A DNA stretch of 64,000 nt from Aurifilum marmelostoma (taxonomy: Eukaryota; Ascomycota; Sordariomycetes; Diaporthales; Cryphonectriaceae). Location: the NCBI GenBank assembly GCA_027559495.1, contig JAMXSV010000023.1:186001-250000 (forward strand), read 5' to 3'. Position numbers and translations under genes: made by a program. Shown here in pieces: positions 1 to 11,023 of this stretch (position 1 is its first letter; every line of letters starts with the position of its first letter). The notes under the pieces were generated by a model. The model did not search any database, was not told where the DNA came from, and worked only from the letters and a program-made list of their open reading frames with translations.

Positions 1-3000
1 AGAGTCAGATCTGTCACCACTAGGATCGGCCTTTGCCCTCGCCTTCTCCACATCAAAGAGGCTGGCGAAGTAGATGAGCTGGTTGTAGATGTCGCGTTCG
101 GAGAACTCGTAGCGCATGCGGCCGAGACAGTCCCGCGCGAGACCCTTGGGCCCCAGACATCGGCTTCCGTAGACGCTCATCTGTCGGGTGCGGTTGCCAC
201 AGCTGCTGTCGTCGCAGACCAGCCAGCCCTCATAGTATCGTGCCGTCGCGGTGCGAATGGCACGCTCCACCTGTGCTACCACGGAGAGCGTGGGCATGGT
301 GGTGCCGCAGGAGCCGCAGGCCACGCCAGCGGGAGTGACACGGTCCGGGGTGGTGAGGAGGCCCTCAAAGGCAGAGGTGGTCTTGCATGAGCGGCAGCGC
401 AGCTGGAGACGGGCACAGTCGCGGAAGCGCACCTCGTCAGGGATCTGGGACTCGAGAGGGTGGATCTCGAGGTCGTTGCTGTTGCCGTTTGACGAGTTGT
501 TGGCGTTGTTGGCGTAGCGGCGGATGTCGAGACCGAGACACTCGGCCAGCTGAGCTGTGGATGTGCCGTCGATGTTGGCGCAGAGACGCTCAACAGGCGG
601 AAAGATCTGCTTCCCGATGTACCACTCCACATCTGGTGTCAGGTCTGAGCCGGCTTTGAGGACATCTTGTGGGGTATATGCACGCTTTGCGACCGAGTCG
701 GAGCCTTTGCTGTCGCCAGTGATGATGTATGAGATGACATCGCCCTTTCTCACGGTCTTGCCTCGCGCGAGCTCCCGCAGAGCAACTTGGACCTGAGGCA
801 TCGAGTCCGCGTTCGGGTACTCTTTGGGCGCCTTACCAAGCTGCGTGAAGATGATATACTTCTGAGCCTGGATAGCCTGCTCTCGCATCTTGGCTGCAGT
901 CTCCCGCAAATATTCATGTATGCGCTGAATAGACAACTCGGTGTCGTCTCCAGAAAGAATCTCATTCAACAGCCGGCTGGAGATCTCTTTCGACAGAGCG
1001 CAGTACTCTCGCCGCTTCATGTCGAGGCCCTTGACTTCCATCTTCTCGATAAACTTGCCATCAGATTCGACAAGGTTGATGGCAGCATACTTCTTCTTGG
1101 CCTGAAGCAGGATGCGCCTGAAGACATTGTCAATGTCAATCTCCAGGAGCCTATAGCGCTCATTAACGGCCTTCTTGAACTCGTGGCCGACAGTAAAGGC
1201 ATCTTGAACGTTGTCCACATTGGCATTGATCATGACGGAGTCGGTGTCACCATAGATGACCTGGAGCGACTTGCTCTCTGCAAGTTCCTTGGTGCTTCGC
1301 AGAATCTCACGGCCCTTGTAGGTAGTCAAGACAGCCAGCGGACGAGCATAGAACCGCGACTTGGTGTATCCCAAGCATCCGTACATGGAGTTGGCCGTCA
1401 GTTTCAGGGCAAGCTGCTTGATATCCCATGTCGCCAACTCTTCCGCTGTCGCGTTCTTGGCTTTCATCAGGCTCTTCACTTGTCGTCGGCGGCTGACCAG
1501 ATTTGCAATGAGCCTGGGCAAGATACCCTGGTCCTGTTCCGAGGGTACTTCTGGGACGGCATCTTCATCTTCAGACTGTGGCACTGTTAGTAAGAATTCC
1601 AGTGAGGTTCTCATTGAGCGGCCAACGTACCAGTGATGTTCGGTCCACGGTAGTGAAACAAATGTTGAACTCCTGGATGATCGAGGGGTACAGCGAGTTG
1701 AAGTCCATGACGAGGACGAACTTGTCGTAGAGACCCTTCTCGGGTTCGAAAACCAGACCACCCTTGTACTTGTCCTTCTTCTTGCCTTCGGCGGCTTCTT
1801 CCTCGGCGTGCTCTTCCTCCACACGCTGCCGGCCTCGAAAGCTCTGTTTGTCAGGACAGATGTATTTGTTGCGGTGGAATTCGTGCAGCAAAATGTACTC
1901 ATTCCTCTCAGCACGGGTTCCGGTGAGAGTCCTCGCCCAAGAGTTACCCGCCAAGTTGGTCAGGACCTTGGTCAGTGGCAGCAGCTGCACCTTCAGGGCC
2001 AAAGCTGTGATGAAGTACGTGTCAGTCTCCACGTGCGAGACATAATCCAGGAGGCCATCCCTGGTGTTGGCCCACGACTTCAACGCCACTTCGTTGTCTA
2101 CATCTCGTCGCTTGTTGTTGCCCGAGAGGTAGAGGCTGCACATTTCCGTCAAGCTCCAAGTGGAACACTTGTACATGGCGGACTTTCCAGCGTCGTTGGC
2201 TAGGTCGCACAGCAGGCGGCCAGCTATAATTTGGCGCTCCGCAAAGACATTGCCACCAACTTTTCCGATCGATGACGGCCACTGGGTTCGTCGAAGCCTC
2301 CCGAGGCGAGACCACTGATGGATCTTCTTTTCGTGCAGACGGTTCAACAGGACGGAGTAATCAACTCCTTCCAGCTGATGGCCAAGAATCACATCAGGAT
2401 CGACAACATCCACCTGAGCCAGGAAGAAAGCAAGCATTTCAGTCTCCTGCTTCATGGTCTTGATGAGACCCATCTTGCGGTTTCTTGCTGCCTGCTCAAA
2501 GCCCACGGGGAATACACCACCATGCGGTCGAACGAGAGTGAATGTGCGACATGGAAGCTTTTCGGCTGGTGTCGTGTCGCTGAGGAGGACGTTTTCGTAG
2601 ATCCGAGCGCTGATGGAGAGGATCTCCTGTTTGTTGTCCTTGACGTTGAAGGTAGTCCGCATAGCCATACTCATAAGAGTCAAAGGAGGAGCATCGAGAT
2701 TGTCAGAGTCGCTCAGAGGGGATACCATATTGGGGTGTTCCACAAGCACTTCCAGTCTGCAGTGCGAAGCGTTCTTGAGTGTGCCAAAATCAGCGTCGTT
2801 GATCTTGAGCCAGCAGGGTCCCATGATGTTCTTCCAAAGGACAAACTGCTCAAATAGCGCCGTGTTGGTACCAAACACACGCGAGAACGTCTCGCCACTT
2901 GCGTCCGGGGCAATTTGTGGTTCTACAAGGTATTAGCGGTGGGCAGCTCTGTAGCTATCTGTGCGGGTACTTACTAGTATATGGGTAGAGGAGCTTCATG

Positions 3001-4506
3001 TATTCTCCTTCTCTAGGTACGTCAGGCAGCTCGAAGGCATACTTTCTTGTGCATGCCTTGATCTTGAACATGCCAACATTCATCTTGGTCATGAGAGCAT
3101 CGACTTCTGTGTAGACATCCATCAAGTCCACCTCATCCGGAGTTTCGACTCCATCAACCAGCCGGTGCTCACGAGGCAGGAAGTAGAGCTTCCTCAAGAT
3201 GTTGTCAACTTTGACAAAACAACTGACGTAGGATTTCGTCTTCTTATTCAAGACCTTGCCAAATAGGCAAAGGCTTCCGTTGACTTCGGTATAGTCAGTC
3301 CAAAACATGTTGAGACTGCCGTCTTCCTCGATCGCATCCCTGTAGTCGATTTTGTTGATGCCTCTTGGCTCTGCAGGTGAGCTGTTGACAACATTCAACT
3401 TCGAGTTGATGTCGTTCCAAGCCGAGGAGTCTACAGCAAGCTCGGGTGTGCCCTTGCTCGGCGACGAGTTGACGGGAGACGGGTATGGATCAATCTTGAT
3501 GGTCTTCTTGGGTACCCTGGCCGCCGAGAGGTTGACGCTGGCGGCAGTAATAGCACCGGCGTGGGCGACTTCCATCATGTCCTCGTCCTCGTCCTCGTCG
3601 TCTTGGGCATCAGCCCTTAGCTTCGACATGCGTGCCGCCACTTTCACGGTGGGGGATGATGGAACTGGAGCTGGGTCGCTTGACGGGAGATCGTTCAGCG
3701 GAAGGGGGGCTGGCAAGCTGTTGTCTTCGTCCATGTGAATGAAGGGGTCGTCATCACTGTGAACGAAAGTGTTCTCGATGTCTGCGGTGGGGAGGACATC
3801 GTCGCTGAGCCTGACCTTCTTGGGTGCAGGTCGTCGTTGCTCAGGGGCCGGTGATGGGATGCGAGCTCGACGCCTCTCGGCAGACCTGTCTCTCTTCTTT
3901 GACTGGCGAGGGGCGGCTGCTGGTATGTTCTGGTCGACCTCTCCCAACAAACCAGCCAGAAATTGATCGTCCTCTTCCGTCTTTACGACCTGATCAAAGG
4001 GGGTTTAGTTCATGTCAACGTCAGATCTCATACTGTCTGCTCACTTTGGCTTTAGGCTGGGCCTTGACGGCGCCCTTGGTGAAGAAATCACTAATATTCC
4101 GGTCTGTTGCATCACGTTTTGCCTGGTCCTCCTCTTTTTGCTTCTTGGCTATTTTGTTTTTTGGGACAATTAGAGGTTTGCTCCGCGTGTGCTCGGCAAG
4201 TCTGGGGTACTCACACTTCTTGCTGTTCTTGCTATGAACAGGCAGCTCGTCCTCACTGTCCGACTCGTACACGCGGACGCGATCCCACTCCTCACGACCG
4301 TCGTCGGCGTACCCTTCACCGTTGTCGTCGACGACAAAGTCATCCTGATTCAGACGGTTCCGCACAATCGTCTTGTAGCGGTCCTCGTCGACTTCCTCAT
4401 ACAGATCCTGAACATCTTCGACTTGATAAGAGTCAAAGGTCTTCTTGCCCGACTTTCGCAGAGCAGCGAGCTCCGCGAGCTTGGCGCGTCTGTCGACCTT
4501 GGGCAT
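1..4506 (-). CDS. POL1: DNA polymerase alpha catalytic subunit (C-terminal end cut by window edge)
   Basis: Catalytic subunit of the polymerase alpha-primase complex, which starts leading and lagging strands in the nucleus. Exons (minus strand) 4506-4215, 4148-4045, 3989-2975, 2922-1631 and 1575 to beyond base 1 join in frame to 1,426 codons before the edge. The start MPKVDRRAKLAELAALRK and the acidic YADDG segment are typical of the N-terminus. Family B motifs are visible: DFNSLYPSIIQEFN near residue 877, NSMYGCLGY near 962 and YGDTDS near 1009, the last two Asp being catalytic metal ligands. Cys pairs CRSC, CGSC and CDDSSC near the left edge are the C-terminal zinc modules that bind subunit B. 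Intron 4149-4214 is 66 nt, in frame and without a stop. An ACGCGT box lies 215 bp upstream. Identity is secure; the last residues lie outside the window. Confidence 0.96.
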
Positions 4507-5002
4507 GGTGGTTGGAGGTAGGAGGAGGTGTTTGCACACAGCGTCCTTGTGCCTCAACGGTCTCAATTGACCCTCAGATCAAGGTTTGGTGCCGGTGAGA
4601 GGCCAAAGTTCATGTTCTGCGCGTGCGTTTATCAGGCAGGGAAGAAGTGTCTTTGCGTAGTAGAGTGGGAACAGAAACCGCTTTAAAGTGGCAGGGGGAG
4701 ACGCGCCTGATTGTTAACATACGCGTCGTGCTTGGAACTCCCTACAGCACTGTGGAAACCCACGCGAACCCTTGTCATTCAGTGGGGTCACTGCGGTAGC
4801 ACCCGGTTCAGATAGTGGTTGCACAGTACAGACGTACTGGACTAGATGGCTTAGGGTTCCGTCATCCGGCAGGGGTCTCTCTCTGTTCGGATAACTTTTT
4901 TTTTTTTTTCCTCTTCCCGCTTCCCATCACTGCAGCAGCTTGTGACAGCCACCCACTCCTCAACACAACCTGCTGCAGCACATATGCTTGCAGATCCAAA
5001 TC
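4507..5002. promoter_or_regulatory. Divergent promoter region POL1 / PPR gene
   Basis: A 496-bp gap between two divergent start codons. It holds an ACGCGT hexamer at 4721-4726, a related GACGCGCC at 4700-4707, and a T-rich pyrimidine tract near 4890-4915. No reading frame here looks like a gene. Confidence 0.6.
4721..4726. promoter_or_regulatory. ACGCGT (MCB-type) box upstream of POL1
   Basis: Perfect palindromic MluI cell-cycle box, the known target of MBF-type (Mbp1/Swi6) factors on fungal DNA-synthesis genes. It lies 215 bp upstream of the POL1 start codon. Use as a regulatory site is inferred; the hexamer also occurs elsewhere in the window, including in coding DNA. Confidence 0.45.
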
Positions 5003-7187
5003 ATGTTTGTCTGCAGAGCCTGTGCGAAGAGGGTCACACATAGTCTATCGCGCCAAATACCTCCGCTCGAAAATCGACTGGCGGCACCCTCGAGGGCCCT
5101 TGCCACAGGCGCAATACAAAGACACCAGAATTCTCCAACTACAGACCTACAGGATAATTGGAACGAGCTTGAGACGGCCTCGGAGAAGCAAAATGCGCCC
5201 AAGAAAGATGCTCAGGCGGCCAAGACGCAGAGGAACCTCACCAGGCTAAAACGGGCCACCCGGAAAGAATTAGAATATACCACCGATCCGTATCACATCG
5301 CCGAGAATGTGGCCAAGAAGCTGGCTGAGAAGGACTTCGACAAGGCCCTGCTCCTGACCCAGACGGCCAGCAAGGACAAGCAGGTCATTGTCAGCTGGAA
5401 CCACCTGATAGAGTACCAGTTTCAGGAGCAGAAGCTACAGGCGGCTATCAAACTGTTCAATGATGTCGGTCCCCCGCACCGTCCCAAACAATATCTCTTC
5501 TTCCTCACCGTCCCCCCCCCCCTCCTCGTCGAAAATGGTCCTGCCACAACGTGCCTAAGACTCACACACACCACGATGAATATAGATGAAAAAGCGAGCC
5601 CAGCTTCCCAACGCCCAGACCTACACTATCATCTTCAAAGGATGCGCCCAGTCCAAACACCCCAAGCTGGCCGTCGGCGAGGCTCTCAAGATCTACCACG
5701 CCATGCTGAACAGCACCCGGCTCAAGCCCAACACCATCCACCTCAACGCTGTGCTCGACGTATGCGCTCGCGCTCAGGACCTCGAGTCCATGTTCGTCGC
5801 GCTGCGCTCCGCAAGCGGCCTCCGCGCGCCCAACAACCTGACCTACACCATCATCCTCAACGCCCTGCGGCATCAGCGGTCCAACTACGTGAATCCGAAC
5901 GAGGACGCCAAGGAACAGGAAGCAGCTGTCAGGTCCAGCATCGAGACGACAATATCCCGCGCCAAGCTCGTCTGGGATGAGGTCATCACGCGATGGAAAA
6001 AGGGCGAGATCATCATGGACGAGGAGCTGATGTGCGCCATGGGTCGAGTGCTGCTACTCGGCGGTGCCAAGGAGACGGACTCGATTCTCGAAGTGGTCGG
6101 GGAGGTCTTGGGAATATCCAATCTCCTAGACGGACAGCCCGGTCTTGTCAACCCCGACAGGCAGAAGAGCAAACCAGAACAGGCCCCAGAAACACAACGC
6201 TCGGAAGAGTTTGGCGTTCTCGAGCAGCTCGCAGCATCAGCAGGCCCAAAGACGCCTGACAGAGCCGAGGACTTCTCTTCGGAGCGGCCCAAGAGGCCAG
6301 AACCGGAGCCAGAGCCAACGTCAGAAACACCACGACAGGTGCCGAACCGGAGTCTCACTCCGAGGGCCATGATCAACGTCGCAGGCAACAACACTCTATC
6401 CCTCATCATGCGTGCCCTCACCCAGGACAAGCGGACAAAACTCGCCGCGCGGTACTGGGACTTCATGACCGTGTCGTACGGGATCGTCCCGGATCGGCGC
6501 AACTACCGCGACTACATCGACTGCCTGTCGACCGGTGCATCGTCGTCCAAGGCTGCGCGGGTGCTCGTCAGCCTGCCAGGCGATATTCCCGACGCTAACC
6601 TGTACCGCCGCGGCCTGTTGCTCTGCTACTTTGACGTGTTCAACGTAAATGCCTTCCAGAACGCGACCACGATTTATGACGCCATGGTCAGGAAGCTGCG
6701 GGTCCCGGACGCGAGGTGCATGAAGCTGTACCTACAGGTGTCAGTGAGTAGCTACCGTGGTCTCAAGGATACCGAGCAGGATGCCAGGGAGGCGCGCGGG
6801 GCCAGCGCATACGGACAGCAGATGCTCACGGCCCTTGATCGTGTCTGGGAGCCGCTGAGGCGCGCGACGAACGGACTGAGCTACTCCGAAGAGGCGACAT
6901 CTTCTGCATCGCCTGAGGAGGCATGGAAGCGCTCACATGCCAATCGCGAGGAGATCATGGAGGTGGCCAGGAGATTCGTCGCCACGAGCGATAAGATCTT
7001 GTCAACGGGTCTCATCCCGAAAACAGACAAGGACCATAAGCTCGCCGTCATTCGTCGTAGGGTCATGAATGACTTCATTATACGAGATATGGAGAAAAAC
7101 CACCAGCTCGTGAGAGCTCCAAATGGGCAGTATATACGAGGCAAAAGGTATAAGGAGACTAGAAACGCGCTTGCAGCTGCGGCTTGA
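5003..7187 (+). CDS. Mitochondrial pentatricopeptide repeat (PPR) protein
   Basis: Two exons, 5003-5464 and 5586-7187, join in phase 0 to 687 aa. The start is the ATG that opens MFVCRACAKRVTHSLSRQ, an Arg/Ser-rich, acid-poor sequence typical of a mitochondrial presequence. Helical-hairpin repeats with PPR spacing follow: one around NAQTYTIIFKGC, one around PNTIHLNAVLDVCARAQD, one around NNLTYTIILNAL, and weaker ones later (ARYWDFMTVSYGIVPDRRNY). A Ser/Pro/Glu-rich linker at about residues 350-400 separates the N-terminal repeats from a basic C-terminal part. Such proteins bind organellar RNA for processing, stability or translation. The RNA target and the yeast counterpart cannot be told from sequence. 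The intron 5465-5585 contains an 11-nt poly-C run. Confidence 0.8.
5465..5585 (+). other. Intron with poly-C tract in the PPR gene
   Basis: Donor GTCGGT is weak; acceptor is AATATAG. The exons on both sides join as LFND|MKKRAQLPN in phase 0. An 11-nt C run (5512-5522) sits in the middle of the intron. Confidence 0.7.
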
Positions 7188-7528
7188 TAGCTGCAGGTCT
7201 GTCTGTAGTCGAAAGCGGAACGAGCAATGAATGTTTGCATGACGATAAAACTATATCTTCACTCCTTCCTACGTTATGACTCTTCAATCCGGATGCTAGA
7301 AGACTCATGAACATGTTGCGCCGGCGTACTCTTTAGACACATGAGGTTTGTTGCCGGAAAATGGCAATTGTAGTCCAGAGACCTCGCAAACAAAAACAAG
7401 CCAAACCATTCACACACTCCGTCACCATGCGATACACCTTTCACAACCATCGGTGCTACGCCTTGAACTTCCGAGCTCGTGAGCCATGTCAAGATCCCCA
7501 GAGGGAAGACTGATGTAGGCCTCTCGCT
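7188..7528. other. Convergent intergenic region
   Basis: 3' flanks of the PPR gene (+) and the unknown gene (-). Only short overlapping frames; nothing else seen. Confidence 0.6.
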
Positions 7529-9218
7529 CTACACACTCCACTCATTGTTGGCATCATCCCCATCTTCTGTAATGGCCTCCTCCTGGTGCATAAGCCAGCC
7601 TGCATATCCTTTCTTAGATCGTCCCTGAGACTGATGCAGAGCCTCACTATCGTACTCATGACCATCGTAGTAGCGATCATTATCACAGCCATAGTCAGAC
7701 GACTCCTCATCTTCATACTCGTCCTGTCCCTCCTGTCGATCGAGTGCTTCGTCCAGGATCTCGACGTCCCTCCAGGAGAACCCGGCAACTCCATGCTCAA
7801 TGAAGGCCATGTACCTCTCGCGACGTTCATCCACTTCTTGTTCGCCATGTCGTTCGAAGATGGTGTGACTCATGCCCCAGCCCTCGATATATTCAATCTC
7901 GGCGTCCCAATTCTCATTGTCACGGGCCGTCCACACGTCCACGCTGTATCCTGCTGCAGTAATGTCCTTTAAGGCGCTCATGAGCCTTGCATCCTCTTCT
8001 GACAGACTCGTGCTCTTGATGGGCGGCAGTTTGGTCGCATGCGAGGATTGGCTGAAGGCGATGAGAGCCCACTCCAGATCATACTTCTCCTCAATCTCGA
8101 CGCGACGGGGTCCGTCCGAATGCGGGTAAGCCGTGAAGGTCTGATTAGTCTGGGGCATGGTGTGAGGCAACTCGCTGGTCCAGAGAAGGATGTTGCTCCA
8201 GGGACTGCGCGCGTTGGACACCTGCTGCTCTGCAAAGTGGGCCAGTGCAGAACTGGCGTCCGTGAAGACCTGTCTGGTCTCACGCCGCCATGCGCTGCCT
8301 TTGTAGTAGATGGCGCATTTGGTGTGCAGAGGGTCTTCGGAACTCTCTTCAGAAGTGGTAGCACTCATCACACGTGACTCGGTCTTCGCGTCGTGATCAT
8401 CGGCGAAAGTCACCTGTGCCTTGATCTTTGGAGTACAGATGGGTGAGGCAAGACATGGTTTGACCTCTGTATCCATGTTGATGTTCTTTATGAGTTCTGG
8501 TTTGGTGTGAAGGAGGGTTTTCTGCGGTACAGGCTTCGTTTCGCGACAAGTTTCAAGTGGAACCTGGGGGGCTTGATCCGAAGGTGTCTCTGCATGTTCT
8601 ACTTGGACGTCTTATATATTCGTAAATCAGCGGGCGTGTGTGGGCATTAAAGTAGCTTCTGGCATGTGGGAACTCACTTAGATCGACCCCAGACTTGCCA
8701 TAAACAGCTCCAAAAATCGAAGATCTTTGCATTTCCGCCTGAAACGAAGGGAGGTCAAGCTTGGGCAGAGGGGCACGGAAGGCCTGGCTTTGCAGTGCGC
8801 TTGAAATGGACGGCTCATGACTACATGCTTGAACCGGCGGAGACTTGAACAAGCGCGAGCGCTTCAAAGTGGATGACATCGTCGAAGTGCTCGAGGGTGT
8901 TGGGATCTGCGAGTTCCTCCCTCGAAGTGAGTTGTACCAGTGCTGTTTAGTCGAGTGTCCGGCGGGGCTGGACTCGATGCTGGCGCACATAGCGGGAGGT
9001 TCGGCTTTGTGGTTGGTAGCAGCATCTAGGACCCGGGTTCCTCTGCTGATGGAGCGAACGGCATCCAGAGAGCGGCGACCAAGGCTACGGCTTGGAGATC
9101 CATAGGTGCCGGATGGCATACTCTTGCTGAATCCCAGTATCGCATTCTCGCCTCCGGGGCAGGTTGGACAGCAAGAATTGTGCGGAGGCGTAGAAGGAGC
9201 AGCAGTTGCCGACGACAT
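7529..9218 (-). CDS. Hypothetical protein, 540 aa, unrecognised family
   Basis: Two exons, 9218-8678 and 8610-7529, join across a 67-nt intron (donor GTGAGT, acceptor ATATAAG) to 540 aa without a stop. The join extends an apparent short frame starting at 8476 upstream, because the DNA before its ATG stays open into the first exon. Residues 1-180 are Ser/Pro/Arg-rich and probably disordered, with a possible Cys pair (CCPTC) near residue 15. The middle part, from CAIYYKGSAWRRETRQVF onward, is mixed and looks folded, with Trp-rich segments (ILLWTSELPHTMP, DVWTARDNENWD, YIEGWGMSHTIFERHG). The C-terminus is very acidic (DEYEDEESSDYG). No signal peptide or membrane span. I recognise no domain. A nuclear or cytoplasmic role is only a guess from composition. 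Confidence 0.7.
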
Positions 9219-9935
9219 GTTTGCGAAGGTTGTTGATGTCCACGAGAGTATGCCAAATGGCTTGGTTTGGAAGATGAATGTACAACTATACAAAAAACTG
9301 TGTTGATGTGCTTGTGGATATTGAAAGCTGTCTGTGATTGATGGTCAAAAGTGAAGACAACAGACCGGTCTCACTTTGTTGTTCGACACGAATATATCAG
9401 AGGGATAAGCCCCATAGTTCCTTCCATATAGGCTCGAAAGTAAGAGTGAGGGAGGCTGCAGATCACTCTCTTGAGAATGGAAAGAAGGAGGCAGCCCTTC
9501 TTGCTTCCTTGCAGTCTGTCACTTTGATGTGCATATGATCTTTTTCAGCATGTGCGAATCGTAAACTTACGTCTCAACTGAATCAAGATAGTTCAAGAAG
9601 ACACTTGCGTATCGTCTTGGACCTTTCCCAAGTCTTAATTACCTGCAGAAGTGGCAGACATGAAGCCGAGATTATCTGCAGCATATCAGGTCTCCTCAAG
9701 GTTGATGTTGGGATATCTGGCTTTGGAAGTCGACTTGGCCTTCCAAGGTGTCAATGATGACTTTGGAACGAATATCTGAAGCTGGATAGTCTCTTATGTG
9801 CTAGTAGATTGCAGACTGAGGAATCTGGTAAGAAACTAAGAGGTTTCCATGTATTGGCAAGACCTAGAGACTGCTGAAGGGGGTATCATGATTGAATCAA
9901 GGATATGCAGCCGACCAGTGCTTCCGTGCACTATG
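9219..9935. other. Intergenic region upstream of the unknown gene
   Basis: Upstream region of the minus-strand unknown gene and 3' flank of KTI12. Only short frames; no conserved motif recognised. Confidence 0.5.
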
Positions 9936-11023
9936 CTACTCATCCTTCTCGAAGGCATCGTTGAGATATCCAACAAAACTCTCCCTCATTCTTGTCACGG
10001 CCATATTTCCGACTGCTTCCAGCCCAATGCCGCCTCTATTCATGTTCATGAAGGCGCGCCGGTACCTTTGCAGCTGTGGCAGTCCAACTTTCCTGCTTGG
10101 CATTTCCACAACAAGTGGTTGTCCTCCAGAATCACCACCGCGTGGTACTTTGATCTCCCCGCCGCCTTCGTCGGGCTGCTGCTCCGATATGCTCTTGACG
10201 ATATCCTGAGTCTCTCTGTCGAGCACATAGAGATAGTCGCCGCCTGCGTCCCTGCTCCTCTGCACCGCCGCCTGATTGGGCTTGATGATCTTCCTTCCCT
10301 CGCCGGCGATGGCTTCCCACAAGTCATCAAAGACCTTGCGCGTCTGGGCCTCATCATCCTCCCATATCAGTGTGAAGAGCGGGCTGTCCCACCGAGTCAT
10401 GGGATTGGGCTCTTCGTACCGGAACACGAGGTTCTCCCAATTCCCCTGATCGTACGCTCCCTCAGCCGCAAGATCGTCCCTGCTGGCATCCTCACCACTC
10501 GCAAGCATCTCCTCTCGCCGTCTAAGCCGTTCCTCGTTGATAGACCTCGCCCTGTCGACACTGCACCCGACCTGCAAGAGCACATTCGGCGTGCTCAGGT
10601 TCTTGGCCTCGCAGTAGAGCTGATACCGCCAGCCCTTGATATAGTTCGAACCGTCAAGGATGACAATATCTTTGGTGGAAAGCACGCGCTTCACGGCGCT
10701 CGAGAGCGCAGCACGTGCGTCCTTCTCGGAGGCATTTGCGGAGCGGGTATGGGCGGGAAGCTTTTCGGGCGAGAGGTCGTAGACGGTGCGGCTGATGGAC
10801 TGTGTCTGATCTGATATGAGGTGTAGCCGGTACTTGGAGGAGGCTTGAGGTTGAGATTCGATCTTCTCGGTAAGGTATGCGAGGAGCTGTTTTGCGCGGG
10901 CTGATTTGCCCGAGGTGGGAAGGCCGGTGACGATTATGAGCTGCGGCGGGGAACTACATCAGCTCTCGTACAGAGGAAATACCTGGTCAACAACAAAGGC
11001 AAAAGGTGTTTACTAACCGGCAT
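9936..11023 (-). CDS. KTI12: Elongator-associated protein Kti12
   Basis: P-loop protein needed for Elongator activity in mcm5/ncm5 modification of wobble uridine 34 of tRNA. The coding sequence is split into a 6-nt first exon (11023-11018, ATGCCG) and a second exon (10940-9936), giving 336 aa. The joined start reads MPLIIVTGLPTSGKSARAK, with the Walker A P-loop GLPTSGKS at residues 8-15. IVILDGSNYIKGWRYQLYC is the conserved Kti12/PSTK-type region after it. The frame continues to MRESFVGYLNDAFEKDE. The 77-nt intron uses donor GTTAGT and acceptor CCGCAG. Without the tiny exon the P-loop would lack its start, so the model is well supported. The protein acts in cytoplasm and nucleus with Elongator. 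NCS2 in this window acts on the same tRNA base. Confidence 0.93.

Noticed and set aside
787..1590. 267-codon plus-strand ORF
   Set aside because: Antisense to POL1 catalytic exons, whose protein is unmistakable; no recognisable domain.
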